From positions 1 to 19,262 of the forward strand of contig JBBSHJ010000061.1 in the NCBI GenBank assembly GCA_038253135.1: 19,262 nucleotides of DNA, given 5' to 3'. Below, in pieces: positions 1 to 6,617 of the stretch (positions within the stretch are counted from its first letter, which is position 1; every line of letters starts with the position of its first letter). Source of the DNA: JBBSHJ01 sp038253135. Lineage in GTDB: Bacteria > Actinomycetota > Actinomycetes > Mycobacteriales > QHCD01. The notes below the pieces were generated by a model. The model searched no databases. It was not told the DNA's origin and worked only from the letters and a program-made list of their open reading frames with translations. The translations under genes and the position numbers were made by a program.

Positions 1-1
1 G

Positions 2-391
2 GGCGGGTTCACCGCGACCGGCCCGAACGGGAGCGCCATCGCCGTCCCGAACGGCAAGCCCGCGGTCATTTACTTCTTCACCGCCGGATGTAGCCAAGGC
101 GCACCCGCGGTCGCGGCGGCGCAACGTCGAGTATCCCGGGCGAGCTACATCGCGGTCGATCTCGACCCCGGCGAGACCGCCGACCACGCCCGCTCCGTGC
201 TGCGTGCCGCCGGCGCTACCGATACCGGCCTGGCAGTCAGCACCGACACCTCGCTTGTGACCACCTACGGCGTATCGACCGTGGGCACCACCGTGGTCAT
301 CGACACCACCGGCAAGCCCGTCTACACCGGCGTGGAAGCCAGCACCGACCAGATCACCGCCGCCGTCGCGACCGCGCAGCGTGACGCGTGA
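2..391 (+). CDS. Thioredoxin-fold (TlpA/redoxin-like) protein, 5'-truncated by the window edge
   Basis: The frame is open from base 2, so the N-terminus, and any signal peptide or lipobox, lies outside the window. About 129 residues are visible. A strand ending in VIYFFTAGC resembles the active-site strand of TlpA/redoxin proteins, and a later VIDTTGKPVYTG segment resembles their C-terminal beta strands. The motif reads CSQGA, so the resolving cysteine of CxxC is missing. The segment where redoxins carry the cis-proline reads STVGTTVVID and has no proline. Its stop overlaps the CcdA start in a GTGA junction, so the two are probably translationally coupled and may work as a thiol-relay pair outside the membrane. 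Fold assignment is fairly secure; catalytic competence is doubtful. It could instead be a redox-inactive or metal-binding redoxin derivative. Confidence 0.72.
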   Translation, partial: GGFTATGPNGSAIAVPNGKPAVIYFFTAGCSQGAPAVAAAQRRVSRASYIAVDLDPGETADHARSVLRAAGATDTGLAVSTDTSLVTTYGVSTVGTTVVIDTTGKPVYTGVEASTDQITAAVATAQRDA

Positions 392-1353
392 GCCCGCTGG
401 TCGCGGCCGCGTTCGGCGCCGGCCTGCTCGCCCCGGTCAACCCCTGCGGATTCGCCCTGCTCCCGGCCTACCTCAGCACCTTCTTGCAACCCACCGCCGT
501 AGGTGCGGCTGCACCTCTTGCCCAGCGGCTGCGTGCCGCGCTGCGCACCGGCGCGGCAATCACGACCGGGTTTGTGCTCGCCGTGACTGCCGTCGGCGCC
601 GGACTCGCCGCCGGGCTGCGCTCGGTCATCGACCTCATGCCCTGGCTCGCCGTCAGCGTCGGTGTCGTCCTCATGGTCGCCGGCGTAGTAATGCTGCTCG
701 GCCGACACATCCCAGTCAGACTGCCCGGCGTCCGCGTGACTGCTGCGCCCGGCAAGTCGCTCTGGCGGCTGGTCGGATTCGGCGCCGGCTACGCACTGGC
801 ATCCGCGTCCTGCACACTGACCATCCTGCTCGCCGTGGTCACCCAAGCCGTCACCGCCGAGACCGTGGCCGGCGTCATCACCGTCTTCGCCGCGAACGCC
901 ACCGGGTCCGCGCTCGTGCTGCTTGCCCTCGCCGTCGCTGCCGCCCTCACCCATACCGCCCTGTCCGCCGCTCTGGGTGGCATCGCACGCTACCTGCCCC
1001 GCATCTCCGGCGCCCTGCTGGCCGCCTCCGGCGGCTACCTGATCGCTTACTGGCTCCCACACCTCGACGGGTCCACACCCACCCAAACCTCCGGGCTCGA
1101 CCACGCCTCGGCGTCCGCCACCGCCTGGATCGGCGCCAACCAAACCACCGTTGCCGTTACCACACTGAGCGTCATCGCCGCCGCTGTAGTCATCTCCGTG
1201 ATCACCGGGCACCGGCATCGCTCCGACGCGCAAGCAACCGATTGCTGCACCGCCGACGGGGACGGCGCTGCCCCGCCTGCCCCGCCTCGACCAACCAGCG
1301 ACCCGGGCCCAGATGCCAGCCGCACGGCCGTCTCTCGGCACCGCCCCGGATAA
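388..1353 (+). CDS. CcdA/DsbD-type transmembrane thiol-disulfide transporter
   Basis: This 321-aa polytopic membrane protein starts at a GTG inside the preceding gene's stop. The N-terminal helix carries the family hallmark PVNPCGFALLPAYLS (Cys20). A second helix contains SASCTL (Cys142). Paired membrane cysteines of this kind carry electrons from cytoplasmic thioredoxin to an extracytoplasmic redoxin in CcdA/DsbD proteins. About six hydrophobic helices lie between residues 1 and 220, with an extra one near 252-273. The C-terminal tail is unusual: a His-Arg-rich stretch, a vicinal Cys pair (286-287) and a Pro-rich end. The coupled redoxin upstream is the expected partner. No cytochrome c maturation genes are visible, so the substrate is unknown; metal or oxidative resistance is possible. 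Confidence 0.85.
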   Translation: MSPLVAAAFGAGLLAPVNPCGFALLPAYLSTFLQPTAVGAAAPLAQRLRAALRTGAAITTGFVLAVTAVGAGLAAGLRSVIDLMPWLAVSVGVVLMVAGVVMLLGRHIPVRLPGVRVTAAPGKSLWRLVGFGAGYALASASCTLTILLAVVTQAVTAETVAGVITVFAANATGSALVLLALAVAAALTHTALSAALGGIARYLPRISGALLAASGGYLIAYWLPHLDGSTPTQTSGLDHASASATAWIGANQTTVAVTTLSVIAAAVVISVITGHRHRSDAQATDCCTADGDGAAPPAPPRPTSDPGPDASRTAVSRHRPG

Positions 1354-1363
1354 CGTCGCGAGC

Positions 1364-1696
1364 GTGACGATCCTCCGCTCCCTGTTGCTGTTCGTACTCG
1401 CCGCCCTCGCCGAGATCGGCGGCGCCTGGCTCATCTGGCAAGGCTGGCGCGAACACCGCGGCAGCCTCTGGATCGCCGGCGGCATCCTCGCCCTCGGCGC
1501 CTACGGCTTCGTCGCCACCTTCCAACCCGACTCCCACTTCGGCCGCATCCTCGCGGCCTACGGCGGCGTCTTCGTCGCCGGCTCCCTGGCCTGGGCTGCG
1601 ATCGCCGACCACTACCGCCCCGACCGCTATGACCTCATCGGCGCCGGCATCTGCCTGCTCGGCGTCGCCGTCATCATGTACGCACCGCGAGCCTGA
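1364..1696 (+). CDS. YnfA/UPF0060 family small membrane protein
   Basis: This 110-aa protein has four predicted membrane helices. Family-like features include LAEIGGAWLIWQGWRE in the first helix and loop, GAYGFVATFQP in the middle, and RPDRYDLIGAGICLLGVAVIM in the last helix. UPF0060/YnfA proteins are about 108 aa and resemble small multidrug-resistance exporters, although their substrates are poorly defined. The GTG at 1364 gives the usual family length and lies 10 bp after the ccdA stop. The frame also opens at 1313, but that would extend back into ccdA and add an untypical N-terminus. It is probably co-transcribed with the redoxin and CcdA genes. Confidence 0.85.
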   Translation: MTILRSLLLFVLAALAEIGGAWLIWQGWREHRGSLWIAGGILALGAYGFVATFQPDSHFGRILAAYGGVFVAGSLAWAAIADHYRPDRYDLIGAGICLLGVAVIMYAPRA

Positions 1697-1709
1697 CCGG
1701 GACACCTCC

Positions 1710-2117
1710 ATGACCGACCAGACCGAAGCCAACAAGTTCCTCGTCGCCCGACTCGTCAACGAGGTCATCAACGGCGGCAAGCTCGACATGATCGGCCAGC
1801 TCTACGCACCACACCTGACCACAGCTGCCCGGGACTGGATCGCCTCATTCCGTGACGCGTTCCCCGACGTCCACATGCGCACCGTGCAACTCGTAGCCGA
1901 AGCTGACACCGTCGTCGGCCGCTTCACCTGCACCGGCACCCACCGCGGAACCTGGCGCAGCCATCCGCCCACCAGCAAACGGTTCACCGACATCGACGAA
2001 ATCAACCTCTACCACGTCCGAAACGGCAAGATCACCGACACCTGGAACCTCGAAGACAACCTCGAACGACTCACCCAACTCGGCCTACTCCCGAACCACG
2101 GACAGGCCGAGACATAA
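1710..2117 (+). CDS. SnoaL-like (NTF2-fold) ester cyclase family protein
   Basis: This 135-aa protein matches the SnoaL-like polyketide/ester cyclase group of the NTF2-like superfamily: an N-terminal helix pair, SFRDAFPDVHM, a central VVGRFTCTGTHRGTW strand pair, and a C-terminal DEINLYHVRNGKITDTWN ending with LGLLP. These are single-domain cone-shaped barrels, many of unknown substrate. The ATG at 1710 lies 13 bp after the YnfA stop. An upstream in-frame ATG at 1629 would overlap the YnfA gene and is less likely. No clear Shine-Dalgarno is seen, so translation may depend on coupling. It closes the cassette. No polyketide genes are nearby, so a biosynthetic role is not supported. Confidence 0.8.
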   Translation: MTDQTEANKFLVARLVNEVINGGKLDMIGQLYAPHLTTAARDWIASFRDAFPDVHMRTVQLVAEADTVVGRFTCTGTHRGTWRSHPPTSKRFTDIDEINLYHVRNGKITDTWNLEDNLERLTQLGLLPNHGQAET

Positions 2118-2170
2118 GTCCCCCAGCAGGACGATCGCCGCTCGATACCCGACAAGAACCGGGCGAGCGC

Positions 2171-2518
2171 ATGTCCCGTGAGCAGACCAGCGGCGAGGTC
2201 GGGCATTCCATCTACGCCGCGCCCGCCGCTCGCGCATAAGGCGTCGGCAGGGCACAACTCGACGCACTGATCGCTTCGACCGACGCTGGCGGTACCTGGA
2301 TCATCCAGTCCGGCACCTTCCCAGAAGGACGCCGCCAGCGCCCGCCTTCCACCACAATTGACTGGTGCAGAGAAGGCACCCGTCTGCCGGTTGCCTACGC
2401 GGGTGGGCCCTCGCGCAATGGCTCGAGACCTCTGCCGTCAACGATACGGCCCATCCAGCCGCTTGAGGCCGCCGGCGACGCCCGACAGTGCTCGCAGGCC
2501 TTCGGTGGGTCGACGTGA
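2171..2518 (+). pseudogene. Possible decayed reading frame with an in-frame stop
   Basis: In the gap 2118-2527 one frame reads from an ATG at 2171 for 22 codons to a TAA at 2237-2239. The same frame then stays open to a TGA at 2516-2518. The part after the stop reads AQLDALIASTDAGGTWIIQS, which looks protein-like, but the remainder looks like random high-GC translation. No family was recognised. It may be the remnant of a gene disrupted when the 1-2117 cassette was gained or lost, or simply noncoding sequence. No other convincing gene, hairpin or RNA was seen in this gap. Confidence 0.22.
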
Positions 2519-2527
2519 CCGGGCCGA

Positions 2528-3379
2528 TCATGGACTTGGTGACGCAAGATAGCCGATCATGCGGTTGGTGATGGCCGTCAGCAGTTCGAGGTCGTGCCCC
2601 TCCGCGGCAGGGCGGGCCGGCCGGGCCAGCCGATCGGCCGCGCCGAGGGCCGTTCCAGCGGCCAACGTGTACGCGGCGTTCGTCAACTCCCAGACAATGT
2701 CGCGTTCCGCCGTCCAGATCGTCTCAAACGTGCGATCGGAGTCGGTGCCCGCACGCTGGCCGGGCGTTTCCCAACCCGCCAGGCAGGCCGACACCCGAGG
2801 CCCGGCGGTGATCACTATCCACTCACGGCGCAGGGGATGGTCCGGCACGAAAGGGATTTCCATCGGATGCCGATCCAGGTCCACCGGACCGGTGAATTCG
2901 GCGAAGACAAAGGCCGTCTGAGCGGTACGAGCGAGCTCGACCCACCGCCGTTCCGCGGCGCGGTACTGGCTCTCGGTCTGAAAGCCGCCGATGAGGACGG
3001 TCGAGGGGCCGGCCGAGGAGCACTCGTCCTCGATGGCTCGACTCAGCGCGATGACGGCGTGCTTGCGCAGCCGGTGCACGGGCAGCTGCGGGCGGCGGCG
3101 GCGCAGGAATGCGAACAGCGACAGCTCGGGCGTGTCGGTGCTGAGCTGGGCTCGCTCGATCGCGGTCGCCAGGGACCGCCCGTCGGCGCGGTCCGTGAGC
3201 ACGCGGGTGAGCAACGCGACCGTCTCGGCCGGGTACCGCCGCTGGCGACCCGCCGTCCGCGCCGGGGTGGGGAACCCGTAGCGGCTCTCCCACATGCGCA
3301 GGGTGCCGGCGCGGACGCCGGTGCGCTCCGCGAGCTCACCGATGGTCAAGGCGTCTGGTTGTTCTCTCGGGCCGATCAT
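2528..3379 (-). CDS. MerR-family regulator with DICT sensory domain
   Basis: The 283-aa protein has a MerR-type winged helix-turn-helix at residues 11-50 (LTIGELAERTGVRAGTLRMW, then ESRYGFPTP and RRYP). It is followed by a DICT-type sensory domain at about 85-210, with FAFLRRRRPQLPVHRL, IGGFQTESQYRAAERRW and FAEF. DICT domains occur in actinobacterial regulators and signalling proteins, often in light- or stress-linked contexts; the ligand is unknown. The ATG at 3379 has GGGGAG just upstream. It is divergent from the SRPBCC gene, and the repeats between them suggest it controls itself and that gene. No metal-binding cysteine cluster like those of metal-responsive MerR proteins is seen. Confidence 0.85.
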   Translation of the reverse strand: MIGPREQPDALTIGELAERTGVRAGTLRMWESRYGFPTPARTAGRQRRYPAETVALLTRVLTDRADGRSLATAIERAQLSTDTPELSLFAFLRRRRPQLPVHRLRKHAVIALSRAIEDECSSAGPSTVLIGGFQTESQYRAAERRWVELARTAQTAFVFAEFTGPVDLDRHPMEIPFVPDHPLRREWIVITAGPRVSACLAGWETPGQRAGTDSDRTFETIWTAERDIVWELTNAAYTLAAGTALGAADRLARPARPAAEGHDLELLTAITNRMIGYLASPSP

Positions 3380-3393
3380 CGCTCCCCATGGTC

Positions 3394-3442
3394 TATCTCA
3401 CGTGATGTTTAAGAATATCTCAACGCTATGTGCGTTACGATA
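3394..3442. promoter_or_regulatory. Divergent promoter/operator region between MerR-DICT and SRPBCC genes
   Basis: TATCTCA occurs twice in direct orientation, at 3394-3400 and 3416-3422, start points 22 bp apart (about two helical turns). A palindrome TCACGTGA lies at 3398-3405. An inverted repeat AACGC/GCGTT lies at 3422-3426 and 3432-3436. TACGAT at 3437-3442 is a plausible -10 element for the rightward gene. This stretch is visibly more AT-rich than its surroundings. The repeats are seen directly; assignment to the MerR-DICT protein is inference. Confidence 0.5.
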
Positions 3443-3485
3443 GCGGAATGACGAAGTCCATCAGACCGACCGAGGGGAAGCGCTC

Positions 3486-3944
3486 GTGAGCAGCACACAG
3501 GAAGCCGTCGACGTCGATGTCGACATCAGCACCGTCTACAACCAGTGGACCCAGTTCACCGAGTTCCCGCGATTCATGAGGGGGGTCGACTCCATCACCC
3601 AGACCGATGACACGCGCCAGCACTGGGTGACGTCGATCGCCGGGGTGACCCGCGAGTTCGACACCGTCATCACCGAGCAGCACCCCGACGAGCGAGTGGC
3701 GTGGAAGAGCGTCGAAGGCACCGGGCACGCCGGCGTCGTCACGTTCCACCGGCTCGGCGACAACCAGACCCGCGTGATGGTGCAGCTGGACATGGCCCCG
3801 GAGGGATTCGCGGAGAAGGCCGCCGACGCGCTCGGATTGGTCGATCGTCAGGTCACGGCGGACCTGAAGGAATTCAAGGCCTTCATCGAGACCCGCGGCT
3901 CGGCGACCGGTGACTGGCGTGGAGATGTCGATCGTCAGAGCTAG
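3486..3944 (+). CDS. SRPBCC (START/polyketide cyclase-like) family protein
   Basis: This 152-aa protein begins at a GTG preceded by GAGGGGAAG. It has the SRPBCC/cyclase-dehydrase pattern: an N-terminal strand followed by VYNQWTQFTEFPRFM, the central ITEQHPDERVAWKS, a FHRLGDNQTRVMVQLDM strand pair, and a long C-terminal helix with VTADLKEFKAFIE. Proteins of this group bind hydrophobic ligands in a helix-grip fold and are common in actinobacterial stress loci. It is divergent from the MerR-DICT regulator and probably controlled by it. The substrate is unknown. Confidence 0.83.
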   Translation: MSSTQEAVDVDVDISTVYNQWTQFTEFPRFMRGVDSITQTDDTRQHWVTSIAGVTREFDTVITEQHPDERVAWKSVEGTGHAGVVTFHRLGDNQTRVMVQLDMAPEGFAEKAADALGLVDRQVTADLKEFKAFIETRGSATGDWRGDVDRQS

Positions 3945-4052
3945 CCGCGCCGCCGGCAGATCACCAGGTGACGGCCGAGGGGCACGAGCCGTGCGGCGTA
4001 TGAGATTCGCGACGGCACCATCAGGCACCTACGCCCGAGGGAGAGGGGAGCG

Positions 4053-4310
4053 ATGGCCGAGCAGAAAGACACCCAACCGGTGTCCCCCAGCACCAAGGCG
4101 GCCGCCGAGGCCGACGCATCTCGACCGAGCCAATGGTGGGAGGGCCACGGCACCGGATTCTGGTTCCTGGTTGCCGTGGCCGCCTTGATCGTCTTCGGGG
4201 TCGTGCTGGGCGTGGTTATCGGGATTTCCCGGGGATCCGGCAGTTCGTCCAACAATCCGAGCCTGGGACCACCAGCTATCACGCGCACGGTGGTGGCACG
4301 AACCGCCTGA
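4053..4310 (+). CDS. Small single-pass membrane protein of unknown function
   Basis: This 85-aa protein has a hydrophilic N-terminus (residues 1-33), one strongly hydrophobic helix (about 35-59, GTGFWFLVAVAALIVFGVV onward) and a Gly/Ser-rich tail. A purine-rich run ending in GAGAGGGGAG provides a good ribosome-binding site 2-3 bp before the ATG, which supports expression. It lies 108 bp after the SRPBCC gene on the same strand and may be part of that stress-related unit. No family was recognised. Confidence 0.65.
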   Translation: MAEQKDTQPVSPSTKAAAEADASRPSQWWEGHGTGFWFLVAVAALIVFGVVLGVVIGISRGSGSSSNNPSLGPPAITRTVVARTA

Positions 4311-4386
4311 CTTGCCGTCGCGACGTCTCGTCCCCCCGTCGACCGCTTGCCCCGCGCACTCCGATCGGCGGGCGCCTTGGCCGGCC

Positions 4387-6534
4387 CTATGCGGCGATCA
4401 GGGCGATCGGAAGCGGTTCGGCGTGGACCACGATCAATTGGCTGACGGCACGAGTGAGCGCGACGTAGAGGCGGTTGAGGCCGCGGGGGCCGGCGGCGAT
4501 CTGGGCGGGTTCGAGTAGCACGACGTGGTCGAATTCGAGGCCGTTGACGACAGTGGCGGGTACGACGGTGACCCGGGGTTCGGTTTGTTCGACGTTGGCG
4601 TCCAGGTCGAGGTGCTCGATCCCGGCCGCGGCGAGGGCCGCGCTCACGGCGCTGGTCTGCGGCTCGGGGACGATGATGCCGATCGAGCCGTCCCGGCGCA
4701 GGAGTTCTTCGGTGGCGATCAGGATTGCGGCGATCGGCTCGTCGCTGGTGCGGATCTGCACGGCGTCGGGCTCGCCGCGGCGCACCGAGCGGGCCGGTGC
4801 CAGGGCGGGGCCGATGGTGGGCAGCAGCCGGTTGGCCAGCTTGAGGATCTCTTCGGGTACCCGGTAGGCCAGCGACAGCTCGGTGATCGTGGCGGCGGGT
4901 TTGCCCAGTGGCACGAGGACGTCGGTCCAGGCGGTGGCGGCCCACGGGGTGGTGCCTTGGGCGAGGTCCCCGAGCACGGTGATGGAGCCGGTTTCGGCGC
5001 GGCGGCCGATCGCGCGGGCCTGCATCGGGGACAGGTCCTGGGCTTCGTCGATGACGACGTGCCCGACCTGGTGGGTGCGCTCGAGCAAATCGGCGATCTC
5101 ATCGAGCAGGACCGCGTCGGCGCGGGACCATCGCGCCGTCTTCGCCGTGCGCGCCGGCCGGGTCCACACCAGCGCGTGCTGCTCGGTCTCGGTGAGATCG
5201 TCGCGGGCGCATCGGGCCAAGAACTCCGGGTCGCAGAACAGCCGGTGCAGCACGGTTTCTGGTGCGACGGCCGGCCACAACCCGTCGACCGCGTCGCGTA
5301 CGTCGCGGCTGCGGGCCAGGCGGGTGGCCTCGCGCTCGGTCAGCGTGCCGCCGTCGTCCTCGCGCTGGCGGCGCAGGTCCGCCGCGATCCGCGTGGGCAG
5401 CCGGGAGCGGGCCGCGCTGTACCGCACCTCGCCGCGGCGCAGCTCCTCGAGGTACCGGCGTAGCCGCGGCTCGGGCACCCGGTAACGCCGGGCGCCCAGC
5501 GTGATCGTGAGCGGTCCGGTCGGCCCGGTGATACCGCAATACACCGCCCGCCGCAGCACCCCCGCCATCCGTGCGTCGGCCTTGACCAGGGCCGCGGCCG
5601 GCGAGTCCTGGGCCGTGATCGGCACCCGCTCGACCAGCTCATCGACGGTCACCTGGCACACGTCGATCTCCCCCAACGCCGGCAGCACCGCGGCCACGTA
5701 GCCCAAAAACGCCCGGTTCGGGCCGACGATCAGCACGCCGGCGCGGCGCAGCTTCTCCGGATAGGTGTAGAGCAGGTACGCCGCCCGGTGCAGCCCGACC
5801 GCGGTCTTGCCCGTCCCCGGCGCGCCCTGGATGCACAGATCATCCCCGAGCGCTTCACGGACCATCTCATCTTGATCCGGCGCGATCGTGGCCACGATGT
5901 CGCGCATCGGCCCGACCCGCGGCCGCTCGATCTCCGCCGCCAGCAGCACGCTGCCCTTGCCCTGCCCGGCCGCGATGTCCTCATCCTCGAACGAGCTCAG
6001 CGCCCCGGCGTGGAAGCCGAACCGGCGCCGCCGGCGTACCCCCATCGGCTCCGCCGCGGTCGCCCGATAGAAACCCACCGACACCGGCGCCCGCCAATCC
6101 ACCACCAACGGCTCCGCCGCCGGATCACGAATATGCCGACGGCCGATATGCAACACACCACCAGCACCATCGGTCCGCCCGAAAAACGGCGGCACCAACG
6201 GGTCATCGGCCAGCGACGCCAACCGCTCCGCCCGCAACCTGCCCATGCCCCACTGGCCGAGTTGCGCGGTCACGGCCCACTCGCCGACGGCGACGCTGGC
6301 CGGATCGAGGGCCTGGGTCTCGACCCGCATGCCAGCGAGCGATTCCCGCGCCTTGGCCAAGTGCTTGCGCTCGGCGATGAGGACGGGATCGGCGGATTCG
6401 CCTGCAGTGTCGGCGTTTCCGGCTTCAACAACGGTTGAGATGGCAGCGGCTGCGGCGGTGTGCTCGGCGGCAGCGGCTTGGGTCAGACTCTCGGGAGACG
6501 GCCTTTCCGGCGGATGAGAATGCTTAGGCGTCAC
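4387..6534 (-). CDS. helR: HelD/HelR-type superfamily 1 ATPase, RNA polymerase recycling
   Basis: This 715-aa UvrD/Rep-like ATPase has Walker A GAPGTGKT at 237-244, the Walker B-type motif VVIDEAQD at 493-500, QGTTPW near 526, VNGLEFDHVVLL near 663 and VALTRA at 691-696. The N-terminal part has a helical segment (about 50-70) followed by PFFGRTDG and LVVDWRAPVSVGFYRA, a HelD-family signature upstream of the ATPase. HelD proteins pull stalled RNA polymerase off DNA. Actinobacterial HelR also displaces rifampicin from the enzyme and gives tolerance. The GTG at 6534 lacks an obvious Shine-Dalgarno. I saw no copy of the 19-bp rifampicin-associated element upstream. HelD versus HelR is inferred from size and lineage. 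Confidence 0.82.
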   Translation of the reverse strand: MTPKHSHPPERPSPESLTQAAAAEHTAAAAAISTVVEAGNADTAGESADPVLIAERKHLAKARESLAGMRVETQALDPASVAVGEWAVTAQLGQWGMGRLRAERLASLADDPLVPPFFGRTDGAGGVLHIGRRHIRDPAAEPLVVDWRAPVSVGFYRATAAEPMGVRRRRRFGFHAGALSSFEDEDIAAGQGKGSVLLAAEIERPRVGPMRDIVATIAPDQDEMVREALGDDLCIQGAPGTGKTAVGLHRAAYLLYTYPEKLRRAGVLIVGPNRAFLGYVAAVLPALGEIDVCQVTVDELVERVPITAQDSPAAALVKADARMAGVLRRAVYCGITGPTGPLTITLGARRYRVPEPRLRRYLEELRRGEVRYSAARSRLPTRIAADLRRQREDDGGTLTEREATRLARSRDVRDAVDGLWPAVAPETVLHRLFCDPEFLARCARDDLTETEQHALVWTRPARTAKTARWSRADAVLLDEIADLLERTHQVGHVVIDEAQDLSPMQARAIGRRAETGSITVLGDLAQGTTPWAATAWTDVLVPLGKPAATITELSLAYRVPEEILKLANRLLPTIGPALAPARSVRRGEPDAVQIRTSDEPIAAILIATEELLRRDGSIGIIVPEPQTSAVSAALAAAGIEHLDLDANVEQTEPRVTVVPATVVNGLEFDHVVLLEPAQIAAGPRGLNRLYVALTRAVSQLIVVHAEPLPIALIAA

Positions 6535-6617
6535 GAATCCGCGGACCTTACTCCGGGACTCGGCATACCGCGACCGAATATTGCGGCCGCGGTACGCCGG
6601 TCAGCTGACGGGCCGGA

